A stretch of 64,000 nucleotides of DNA from a virus. The position numbers were made by a program, and so were the translations under genes. A model generated the notes under the pieces. It did no database searches. It was not told the DNA's origin and worked only from the letters and a program-made list of their open reading frames with translations. The stretch covers positions 1 to 64,000 of the IMG/VR virus record IMGVR_UViG_3300007644_000002, one strand, 5' to 3'. Below are positions 46,208 through 55,200 of the stretch, piece by piece (the stretch's first letter is position 1; each line of letters opens with the position of its first letter).

Positions 46208-46958
46208 TAATCTCTATAGTAAATCCATAGTCACTATCAGGACTCACGTCAATTGGGTCTGTAGTAATTCTTATATTACTCAAGAACGGGTTTAAATCAT
46301 CATTGGAAAGCATGTGTATATTAGTGTTAACTTCTCTAATAAGCGTGCCTTCCTTCACTGGCCCGTAGAAATTAGTTTTCATCTCAAAGTTAAGATTATA
46401 TATAATTGTTCTACGTTGCTCTAATGGGCCTTCATAATCATCTTGAAAATCTACACCAGTGAGAGTGACCGGAATATCTTCGACTATATCGGGTAAATCG
46501 CTGAATGGTTTTACCGAGAGCGTGTATTGCGGAGCAAAGTATGGTATAATTTGTTCAACCACTTGTAACGCATCATCTTGCGATTTAGCATAAACTGCTA
46601 ATTGAAACGACAATATATACGGAACACCTGTGTATAAATCTTTTCTTTCACCAATAGGTGCCGCATTAAACGTATTCATTTTAGGTAACTGACGCTGCGG
46701 GTCATAATTAATACCAATTATCTCGAAGGACATTCTAGGTAACTTAATGGCGACGCGACGTTCAGCCTCTTCACCTTGCGACATCTCTTCGAGTCTCTCT
46801 AAGAAACTCCTCTTCGGAGCATAAGATAATGGTACTTTGACTTGTGATAAGACTTTACCGTTAGAGTCTGTTCTCAAAACATGTATGTCATTAAACAGAG
46901 AACCAAATATAGATACGGAAGTCCTTACTCGCTTGTTATAAAAATAAGTACCTAACAT
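46179..46958 (-). CDS. 15: gp15 tail sheath stabiliser/connector
   Basis: A 259-residue protein, near T4 gp15 (272). MLGTYFYNKRVRTSVSIFGSLFNDIHVLR, RMSFEIIGINYDPQRQLPKMNTF and PYILSFQLAVYAKSQDDALQVVEQIIPYFAPQYTLSVKPF are the family signatures. It caps the tail and joins it to the head neck. It follows gene 14 with a one-base overlap. Confidence 0.93.
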   Translation of the reverse strand: MLGTYFYNKRVRTSVSIFGSLFNDIHVLRTDSNGKVLSQVKVPLSYAPKRSFLERLEEMSQGEEAERRVAIKLPRMSFEIIGINYDPQRQLPKMNTFNAAPIGERKDLYTGVPYILSFQLAVYAKSQDDALQVVEQIIPYFAPQYTLSVKPFSDLPDIVEDIPVTLTGVDFQDDYEGPLEQRRTIIYNLNFEMKTNFYGPVKEGTLIREVNTNIHMLSNDDLNPFLSNIRITTDPIDVSPDSDYGFTIEINDEQSPNGI

Positions 46959-47848
46959 TATGAAACATCTCCGAAGGGGTTCGATTCTGAAAAGTCTAGG
47001 AAATCATTTTCGAAATCATCAAATATTTTATTCTGTGATAGAGGTTGTATTTCGTTTACATTATCCCCAATGGTTCCCTGTACCGGCATATACACCGCAC
47101 CAGACTCCGCAAATACTTCTCGGTCATCAGACCACATGTGGTATTGTCCGTCATCAGCACCCGTGTGCGCGATAGATAGCACACGTGTTTGACTGTTCCA
47201 CGCAGTAACTTCACCGCCAAGTTCAAAATCGTCAAACGTCTGGAATACGTATTCTCCGGTCTCGTAGAAACCACCTTGGTTAGAATCTGGTTCAGCCATA
47301 GTCATATGATACTGATAGGCGTGTTCTTTTTCTACGATATCAATTGCGTCAATACCAGTGTCAAAGTCTTCATCAGAGAACTCAAACAACTCACACTGCA
47401 TACGGAAGAGTGGTAACTGGGATAACTGATAGAAAGGAGTTTCAGTCTCAACTTTCTTGACCTCGAACAAAGACTGAGATAGAGGTAAGAATATAAGATC
47501 ACCCTCCCTTGGTCTGAATTTCTTGTCTGATAGTTTATCACCAATTAATTCCTGCCATCGCCGACGAGCAATCACAAATGTTGCTTGATCGCGTAACTCG
47601 ATACCAAACTTGGTGAACAGGTCTCCCTCTCCGTCAAATCCGTCAGTATTCTCTATGAAAACCTCTACCTTATAGGCGTCAGAGAACTGGGACTGAATGC
47701 TGTCCAGAAAGATATCTTCCCTCTCTACAACTTCTCGGGGTAGATAATAAATGTCCTGACCATAGAATTTAATAGACTCTATAATTAAGTCTTCGTATAA
47801 ACTCTGTTCTGGTCTGTGATTTTGACTTATATATGGATTAGTTGCCAT
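46958..47848 (-). CDS. 14: gp14 neck protein
   Basis: A 296-residue protein, near T4 gp14 (256). NPYISQNHRPEQSLYEDLIIESIKFYGQDIYYLPRE is the typical N terminus, and FLPLSQSLFEVKKVETETPFYQLSQLPLFRMQCELFEF follows. It forms part of the neck below the portal with gp13. It starts three bases after the stop of gene 13. Confidence 0.94.
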   Translation of the reverse strand: MATNPYISQNHRPEQSLYEDLIIESIKFYGQDIYYLPREVVEREDIFLDSIQSQFSDAYKVEVFIENTDGFDGEGDLFTKFGIELRDQATFVIARRRWQELIGDKLSDKKFRPREGDLIFLPLSQSLFEVKKVETETPFYQLSQLPLFRMQCELFEFSDEDFDTGIDAIDIVEKEHAYQYHMTMAEPDSNQGGFYETGEYVFQTFDDFELGGEVTAWNSQTRVLSIAHTGADDGQYHMWSDDREVFAESGAVYMPVQGTIGDNVNEIQPLSQNKIFDDFENDFLDFSESNPFGDVS

Positions 47849-47851
47849 GGG

Positions 47852-48622
47852 TTACCCTACAAAAAAGATTGGGCCTTCGTCTTCCTCTTCACGGAATTTC
47901 TCCATGATTTTTTCGATGTCTTGTAGAGCATCTTCATAGATTTGACGAGCGTTTACAGTGACACCGCCTGGCAATGTCATTCCATCAAACTTAATCAAGT
48001 TAGTACCCCACTGTCTCTTAATGAGCGCAGTACAATATGATTTGAGAAAACGATGATTCCAAAGAGAGTTATATTCTGTTATTGAATCGTCTGGGTCTCT
48101 AATACCATATACCTCAAATACGATATAATCCCCCGCAGTAAGTTTGCTTTTACCTATAGTTAGATTTATTCTATTATATTGTCTATCGAATAAAATCTCT
48201 GGTTGTCCAGTTAACTTCATGTCCAACAACGATAAGTGTTGCTGCATCTGTTCGTACTGAGCAAGGTCTCCCAAGATGCCATTTCCGGCAACAAAGTCTG
48301 ACATGGTAAATTTCATGTACTGCCATGCGTCACTGAACCATCCATTCTGTGAACCGTTAAAGGACATGGGGAGCATACGAACTACACTTATCATATCCAA
48401 ATTGTCAGGAAAATCGATAGATTGATTGTCGATATCTTCCTGAGTCAATTGATGCTTCAAGTAAAAGCGTTTACTTCCATCTGGATGAAATTCACGAAAC
48501 CACTGAAGTGCTTCGTCTACACGGTCATCCAATTGTTCTTCATCTATATTGACTTCTACTACTGGGTGCCCTAATGCACGCAAGCAATAGTCCATCAAAT
48601 CATCTCGGTTAGTTACATACAT
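47852..48622 (-). CDS. 13: gp13 neck protein
   Basis: A 256-residue protein, near T4 gp13 (309). RDDLMDYCLRALGHPVVEVNIDEEQLDDRVDEALQWFREFH is the family N terminus, and NSLWNHRFLKSYCTALIKRQWGTNLIKFDGMTLPGG is the conserved centre. It binds under the portal and seals packaged DNA with gp14. It is the first gene after late promoter 48651-48658 and could start a unit running through 17. Confidence 0.94.
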   Translation of the reverse strand: MYVTNRDDLMDYCLRALGHPVVEVNIDEEQLDDRVDEALQWFREFHPDGSKRFYLKHQLTQEDIDNQSIDFPDNLDMISVVRMLPMSFNGSQNGWFSDAWQYMKFTMSDFVAGNGILGDLAQYEQMQQHLSLLDMKLTGQPEILFDRQYNRINLTIGKSKLTAGDYIVFEVYGIRDPDDSITEYNSLWNHRFLKSYCTALIKRQWGTNLIKFDGMTLPGGVTVNARQIYEDALQDIEKIMEKFREEEDEGPIFFVG

Positions 48623-48650
48623 GAGGTGCGTCCTAAAGTTATTCTAGTTC

Positions 48651-48658
48651 TATTTATA
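48651..48658 (-). promoter_or_regulatory. T4-type late promoter (TATAAATA) of the 13-14-15-16-17 unit
   Basis: Exact TATAAATA on the minus strand, 29 bases before the gene 13 ATG and just after the fibre-gene terminator. Confidence 0.83.
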
Positions 48659-48675
48659 CGTTTTATAGCGCACAT

Positions 48676-48700
48676 AAAAAAAGGGACACCGAAGTGTCCC
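48676..48700 (-). terminator. Intrinsic terminator after the 1142-residue fibre gene
   Basis: Minus strand: perfect seven-base stem GGGACAC/GTGTCCC with TTCG loop, then seven T. It is followed directly by the late promoter of gene 13. Confidence 0.88.
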
Positions 48701-48726
48701 CTTTCGCATACTACTTATTAGTAATA

Positions 48727-51700
48727 TTAGTTTACAATAACACCATTGATATCATAGATGTCAATACGGTAGTGAGAAGGAGCTTGTCCACCCAAACCGT
48801 TCGCGTTAGTAGATGATGCTACGTGTAGAGATGAAGCAGTTTCCGCTTCGTCAATCTTGATTTCACCAGTGGTTGAATTGTAAGTGATACATAGACCACC
48901 AGACAATACCGACTTAGTACGTTCCGGAGTCCAGTACTTGTTAGTACCTTCACTTAGGTCATCAGTGTCCCAATTTTCGATAGCACCTACTTTAGTATTT
49001 AAAGTAGAGATACTAGCATTGTTAGAACTGACCAATCCTTGTAACGTTCCATCAGCAGATTGGAAAGCAGCAACAATCTCTGTCAATGAATCCAAAGCAG
49101 CTGGATCAGTGTTAGAGACAATACTGTTAATCTGATTCTGAAGTGAATTATCACCAGCAACACGTAACGCAACTTCTGTGTTAATGTTATTCTGGAGAGT
49201 AGTATCACCGGCAGCACGAACAACCAATTCGGCAGCAAGACCGACCTGTAGGTCACTATCAGCAGCCGCACGAGTTGATGCTTCTGTATCAATGTTACCC
49301 TGTAAGAGGATATCCGCAGCAGAACGAGCTGATGCTTCCGAAGTAATCGCAGTATCGTTGACACCTTCCGCAGCAGTAGCACGAGTGATTTCGTTACTGA
49401 TTGAAGTGACAGCAGTATTTAATTCACCGTGTAGTTCGTTGATAGCAACTGCTAGTGAAGCAGCAGTAGTATCAAGAGCAGTACCTATACCAGTGAATGT
49501 CTGTAACGAATCAACATTACCTTCTTCAGTAGACAGACGACCACCCTGAACAGCTACTGTAGATGCTGTGGCAGATGCGAGTCCCTGAACCACTGCCATA
49601 TCTGAGTCTAAAGTATCTACACGACCGTCAATAACATTAATCGCTGAAGAGTTTCCACTCATCAATGACTGTAAATTACCGTCAGCAGCCTCAAACGCAG
49701 CAACAACTTCTACTATAGTATCTAGAGCAGGAATTGTACCGGTAGTGATTGCGTTAACCGCATTCTGTACAGAAGTAATTGCCGCTTGTAGGTTGTTATC
49801 ACCTGTGATACGAGCAGTATTAGCATTCGCAACATCAGTGATTAGACCTGATACAGCGTTTGCGCGTGAAGTAACTTCTGCTGTAATCTGACTCTGTAGA
49901 TCACTGTCAGCACTTTCGCGAGCAAGTTGTTCCGCATCAATATTACTCTGGAGAGTAGTATCAGCAGACGCACGGGTTGATGCTTCAGATGAAATTGCTG
50001 TCGCATTAACACCTTCCGCAGCAGTAGCACGAGTAACTTCTGCCGTGATATTACCTTGAAGTACACTATCAGCAGACGCACGGGTTGATGCTTCAGTAGA
50101 CGCACCAGAACTTAGAGTATGAATCTGTCCCTGTAGGTCATTGTCTAGAGCAGTAACCGCAGATGCGATATCTGCCGCAACAGCTGATTTTGCTTTAGCA
50201 TCAGTAAAGTACTCATTAGAACCTTCCACTAGGTCGCTAGTAGATAGCGCAATCTTAGTGTAAGAAGAACCGTCGAATACTTCCCACTGATCTGAGGTTT
50301 CATTCCATCGAATCTGAGCAGCAGCTTCGTCACCACGCATTACGCGGAAACCAGCATTCTCAGTCGGAGTACCAGAAGTAACATTTGAGTTCAAGTCAAT
50401 GATGTTATCTGCTAATGAGATAGTCTCAGAGTTAACTGTAGTTACAGTACCTTGAACAGATAAATTACCTTGAACATCAACGTCGCCTAAGAAAGACTTA
50501 TTACCTACGTGATCAGCAGCAATCTTACTATCAACATATCCTTTGTTAGCAGCTTCGCCGTCTGTTTGTGGAACCGCAACATTAAAGATGCAGTTACCAT
50601 TCATTTCAACGTCACCGCCGAATTGAGTAGCAGCGCCACCAACAGTTGTGATTGTTTTGCCAGAAGACAGGATAAAATTAGATTTAACCTGAATAGATTC
50701 TGAACCAGCGTTTAGATCAATTACACCACCACCGGAAGTACCGAATGATAGGTTCTGACCTGAGTCCGCGTACATTGTGATTGTACCGCTGTTGTCCTCA
50801 AGGATTTTAGTACCGTTGATGTATAATGAGCCAGGGCCGATATACACATCACGCCATACTTTGTCCGGAGAACCAAGACTATACGTGTCATCTAGAGAAG
50901 GAACCAAATTCTGCCCGATAGATGTACCATCAATAGAGATAGTACCACCAGATACACTAACACCGTCACCAGCAACTAGGTTAGTTGAAAACTCACCGGT
51001 TGATTGGTTATAAGACAATCCAGTACCAGCTTGTACCGACGCACGTGCCTTGGCAGTAGTGAAGTACTCATTAGAACCTTGTGGAATATCAGTAGTAGAA
51101 TATCCTTCTACCGCAGTTATACGAGAACTTAACGCGGTATCAGCAGCGGCACGAGTATTCGCTTCAGCGTCAACAGTGCTACTAACAATAGAAACCGCAT
51201 ATGCGTTCGCTGCCACTTTGGCAGCATCTGCCTTAGTAGTTGCGTCTGCGGATGCCGTAGTTTCCGCCGCCAGTTGGGCAGCGTCTGCTTTAGAAGTCGC
51301 GTCTGCGGATGAGGTAGCGATTGCTGCAAGGACATCACTGTCACGAGCAGATTCTTCCGCACTAAATGATGCAGCAACATCAGATGCGTTTGCCTTGAGA
51401 CCAAGAGCAGCAGTAGTCGCAGTATCGTCAGCTTTAGTTGCGATAGACGCAGTAATTGATGACGCAAAGTTCGCGTCGTCACCCAAGGCAGCTGCCAACT
51501 CGTTAAGAGTATCTAGTGCGCCAGGAGCAGAAGCAACCAATGCGGCAACTTCAGTATCAGTATATGCGTTTGCAGCAGCTTCAGCAGCGTCTGCTTTAGT
51601 AGTTGCGTCAGCAGATGCTGCAGAGATTGCTTCTGATTTAGCAGTATTAATTGCTGAAGTTAGAGTTGTAGTATCTCCGGTCTGCGCACTTTTTACAGTA

Positions 51701-52155
51701 GCAACTTCAGATACTAGTTCGTTAATTGCCGGAACAACATTAGTCGCGACAGTTGAAAGTGAAGCACCACCTTTGACAAATGTTTCTAGGACACCAATAT
51801 CGGAATCTAAGCCACTAATGTCAGCAGGAGTTGCGACTCCACTCGCCAGAGTGTTATTAATTGTAGTAATAGCAGATGCGTTAGCAGCAACAGTTCCGGT
51901 TAAAGTACTGTCCGCAGCTTCAAAAGCAGCAACAATCTCTTGTAAAGTATCCAGAGATTCCGGAGAACTCCCAAGAATTGTAGTTACCTGTGCCTGCAAA
52001 TCAGCCAAGTCGCCTGCGGTTAGTGACGCAACTGCGGTAGCAATCGCATCCGCACTAACGTTACCGTTCGCATCAATGATAGTAATATCATCGATAGACA
52101 GTTCACCGATTATGTTAACGCCATTCTGAATTCTAAATTTTTTGTTCGAAGACAT
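48727..52155 (-). CDS. Large repetitive tail fibre protein
   Basis: A 1142-residue fibre, Ala/Ser/Thr/Asp-rich with long heptad/hendecad coiled-coil segments (SADATTKADAAEAAANAYTD...). It carries modules also found in the next fibre gene: L-D-x-L-x-EIVAAF-x-x-AD (three copies), LNELAAALGDD (one) and EG-N-YFT-x-x-x-A (three). The middle has beta-rich receptor-fibre segments (DTYSLGSPDKVWRDVYIGP, LYINGTKIL). The last residues HYRIDIYDINGVIVN nearly match the end of the 753-residue protein. It probably trimerises into a distal fibre rod; its place relative to T4 gp34-37 cannot be assigned. Confidence 0.8.
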   Translation of the reverse strand: MSSNKKFRIQNGVNIIGELSIDDITIIDANGNVSADAIATAVASLTAGDLADLQAQVTTILGSSPESLDTLQEIVAAFEAADSTLTGTVAANASAITTINNTLASGVATPADISGLDSDIGVLETFVKGGASLSTVATNVVPAINELVSEVATVKSAQTGDTTTLTSAINTAKSEAISAASADATTKADAAEAAANAYTDTEVAALVASAPGALDTLNELAAALGDDANFASSITASIATKADDTATTAALGLKANASDVAASFSAEESARDSDVLAAIATSSADATSKADAAQLAAETTASADATTKADAAKVAANAYAVSIVSSTVDAEANTRAAADTALSSRITAVEGYSTTDIPQGSNEYFTTAKARASVQAGTGLSYNQSTGEFSTNLVAGDGVSVSGGTISIDGTSIGQNLVPSLDDTYSLGSPDKVWRDVYIGPGSLYINGTKILEDNSGTITMYADSGQNLSFGTSGGGVIDLNAGSESIQVKSNFILSSGKTITTVGGAATQFGGDVEMNGNCIFNVAVPQTDGEAANKGYVDSKIAADHVGNKSFLGDVDVQGNLSVQGTVTTVNSETISLADNIIDLNSNVTSGTPTENAGFRVMRGDEAAAQIRWNETSDQWEVFDGSSYTKIALSTSDLVEGSNEYFTDAKAKSAVAADIASAVTALDNDLQGQIHTLSSGASTEASTRASADSVLQGNITAEVTRATAAEGVNATAISSEASTRASADTTLQSNIDAEQLARESADSDLQSQITAEVTSRANAVSGLITDVANANTARITGDNNLQAAITSVQNAVNAITTGTIPALDTIVEVVAAFEAADGNLQSLMSGNSSAINVIDGRVDTLDSDMAVVQGLASATASTVAVQGGRLSTEEGNVDSLQTFTGIGTALDTTAASLAVAINELHGELNTAVTSISNEITRATAAEGVNDTAITSEASARSAADILLQGNIDTEASTRAAADSDLQVGLAAELVVRAAGDTTLQNNINTEVALRVAGDNSLQNQINSIVSNTDPAALDSLTEIVAAFQSADGTLQGLVSSNNASISTLNTKVGAIENWDTDDLSEGTNKYWTPERTKSVLSGGLCITYNSTTGEIKIDEAETASSLHVASSTNANGLGGQAPSHYRIDIYDINGVIVN

Positions 52156-52187
52156 TTTATTACCTTTGTTTTAGAATTTTTATTTGC

Positions 52188-52209
52188 GGAGGGGGACGAA
52201 TCCCCCTCC
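52188..52209 (-). terminator. Strong hairpin between the two large fibre genes (no T run)
   Basis: Minus strand: perfect nine-base stem GGAGGGGGA/TCCCCCTCC with a TTCG loop, 17 bases after the stop of the 1676-residue gene. The following bases are GCAAATAAAAATTC, with no uridine tract, so it may be a leaky terminator or an mRNA-protecting hairpin. Confidence 0.55.
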
Positions 52210-52226
52210 ACCTAGGGTTAAAGTTA

Positions 52227-55200
52227 TTATGCGTCGACGTATGTAGCAGATACAGAAACTACAGAACCAGCTGATACAGAAGTGTATAATAGTTCAACAG
52301 TAGAACCAGTAACACGTATATCAGTATCACCTAGTAATGCCGCACCAGTGTATACGATACCGTATTCAGTGATGAAAGCGTCAGTTCCGTTGTGAATAAC
52401 TAGACATTCGCGTGTTTCGAACTCACTACCATTTGCGACAGTAACGATGTACTTAGCAGTTCGGTAGTTTGCTGAGTTGAATGAAGAAACTACTGTAGCA
52501 GAAGTTCCTACAACAATATCATTGCCTTGTTCGAAGACTTTGATGTTATCAGCAAGAGTTTCTAGACCAACAGACTTAGGATCTAGTACACCAACCGAGT
52601 TAGTAGACTGAGCGATAACTACCGCTTGTGTACCAACAGGAATCGCTGCGTTGAAACTGATTGTCTGTGCTTCAGAGTCGATGTTATAGTGTACAGATGG
52701 ATCCTGTACAACACCACCAACAAATACCATCGCGTTAGCTTCTAGAGTTGCGAAGTTTAATGCGAATGTAGTCTGAGCACCGTCACCACTAATAGTCTGA
52801 CGTTGAGCATTGTTAAACGCCAGCTGTGTTGGGTCAACAAGTTCGATACCAGAACCATCAGTCTTAACACGAGCAACAAAACCTTCCTTACCAGTGATAG
52901 TTGAATCTGTAACATCAGTTAGTTCAACGAATGCCTTAGCAGTGTTTAAAGAGAACACACCGTTTGTTACAGAAACATTACCTTCACCAGAAACGTCAGT
53001 GACGGATACTGCCGCGTGAACGCGAGCATTTGTGAAGTAAAGGTTAGTACCATTCGGATCTTCTAGAAGGTCGCTAGTATCAAACTGAGAGATATGCTGT
53101 GCAGCAAGACCCGCGTCCAACTGACCTTTGTTAACTGCGTCAGCATAAACCGTACCGTCTGCAAGACCACCGACCTTGTTACCGGACATGTCTAGATCGC
53201 CAGACATCGCATCGCCAGACTTAGAAACCTTACCGTTAATGTTTGTCTGAAGAAGAGTGTCAGCAGCAGCGAACTCACCACGAATCGCAGAACCCTGTGC
53301 CGCACGTGCGGTAAGTTCCGCAGCAAGACCTGAAGCGTTAGTTGCGATATCAGTTTGGTTCTGAGATACTAGACCAGTAAGAGTACCGTCAGCAGCCTGG
53401 AAGGCAGCTACGATTTCAGTTAACGAATCCAGAGCAGCAGAATCAGTGTTGGCTTTAATAAAGTCGATCTGAGACTGTAAGTTAGCATCGGCACTTTGAC
53501 GTGAATTAGATTCAGTCACAATCGAAGCAGCGTTAATAGAAACGTTAGATGTCAATACACCTTCAGCAGCAAGAGCACGTGATACTTCCGCGTCAAGACT
53601 AACCTGTAGGTCAGAGTCGCCCGCGATTCTAGCAGCAATTTCGTTGTTGATTGAAGTAGTGTTTGCGCCTTCAGCAGCAAGAGCACGAGTCTGTTCCGCT
53701 TTAAGAGCAGCATCCAATTTACTATCAGCATCTTTCAATGTAACAGCAGTGTCTAGGAAGTTAGTACCACTTGGAGCAACATAGTTACCGTTAGCAGCAA
53801 GACCAGCACCTGACTGAGTCGCAGTCATTTCAGTTTCAAGTACAGTAGCACGTGAACTTAGAGTAGCGTCAGCACTTAGACGGGCAGTTACTTCAGCATC
53901 GATTGCGGATTGTAATACGGCATCAGCGTTCGTGCGATCAACTACTTCGTCACCAACAATAGTGTCTGCGTAAATCTTAGCAGCTGCTTCAGCGTTGTTC
54001 GCTTTAGTAGTTGCGTCGACAGAGGCAGATGAAAGAACAACCGCATCGGCAGCAATGTAAGCAGAAGTTATGGCAGTATCAGCAGCAGCAAATTCTGAAC
54101 GGATGGCAGTTTCCTGACCAAGCGCACGAGAAGATTCAGCTGAGATAGCAGCAGCGTTTGAAAGGATGTCCGCTTCCGCAGAATCTACGCGAGCCTCAAT
54201 AGCATTAATTTCACCGTGTAGTTCGTTCGAAGAACCAACAGCAGTTTGTGAAGTTGTAGCGAATACGCCAGAACCCATCTTAGATTCTAGTGAGTCGATG
54301 TCACCTTCGTTAACTGTTAAACGACCTGCCTGTAGAGCTTGTTCAGCTTCAACAGCATTCATTTCGCCTTCTAGAACTGTGACTTGACCTTCAACAGCAG
54401 TCATCTCACCTTGTAGTGTAGAAACTTTACCAGCTTCAACATCTAGTTCAGAGTGGATTTCATTGATAGCAGCAGATAGGTTAGTAGCAGTAGTACCTAG
54501 AGTGGCAACGCCAACTTTAGATTCTAGACCGTCAATGTCACCTTCGTTAACTGTTAGACGACCACCTTGTGCTAATTGCACAGACTCAAGAGTAGTAGCA
54601 CGACCTTCAAGAGCAGTTGAGCGTGACTCTAAATCAGTAGCGCGTACTTCAACAGCATCGATGTCACTTTCAGCAGCAGTCAAACGACCAGAGTTGTTAT
54701 TGATAATGTTCTGGATGTCTGAATCAGCACCTTCGAACGCAGCAACGATTTCTTGAAGTGTATCAAGAGTTTCTGGAGAAGTACCGATGATAGCATCAAC
54801 ACGACCGGTTACTGTGTTAACGTCAGTGCGTAGACCAGACTCAATGCCAGTAGCACGAACGATTTCTGCAGCAAGACCAGATGCGTTAACACCTTCTGCG
54901 GCAGTAGCACGAGCGATTTCAACAGAAAGATCAGAGTCAACACCAGAGATTGATAGGGCATTCGCGTCAACGTCAGTACGTAGAGCAACATCGCCAGCAG
55001 CACGTAATCCAGCTTCAGTTGCGATTGAAGTTGCGTTAACACCTTCCGCAGCAGTAGCACGAGCGATTTCTGCAGCAAGACCAGATGCGTTGACAGCTTC
55101 AGCAGCAAGAGCACGAGTAGTCTCGACACTAATTGCGGCAGCGTTAGCAGCACCAGTAACAGTGTTTGCGTCTACATCAACACGTAGTCCACTTTCGACA

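Noticed and set aside
51050-52129. Long plus-strand open frame (359 codons) opposite the 1142-residue fibre, and similar frames at 54787-55347 and elsewhere opposite the fibres
   Set aside because: The fibre genes are rich in Ala, Ser, Thr and Asp codons, whose reverse complements rarely contain stops. The plus-strand products are low-complexity Ala/Ser/Val chains with no promoter or ribosome site.
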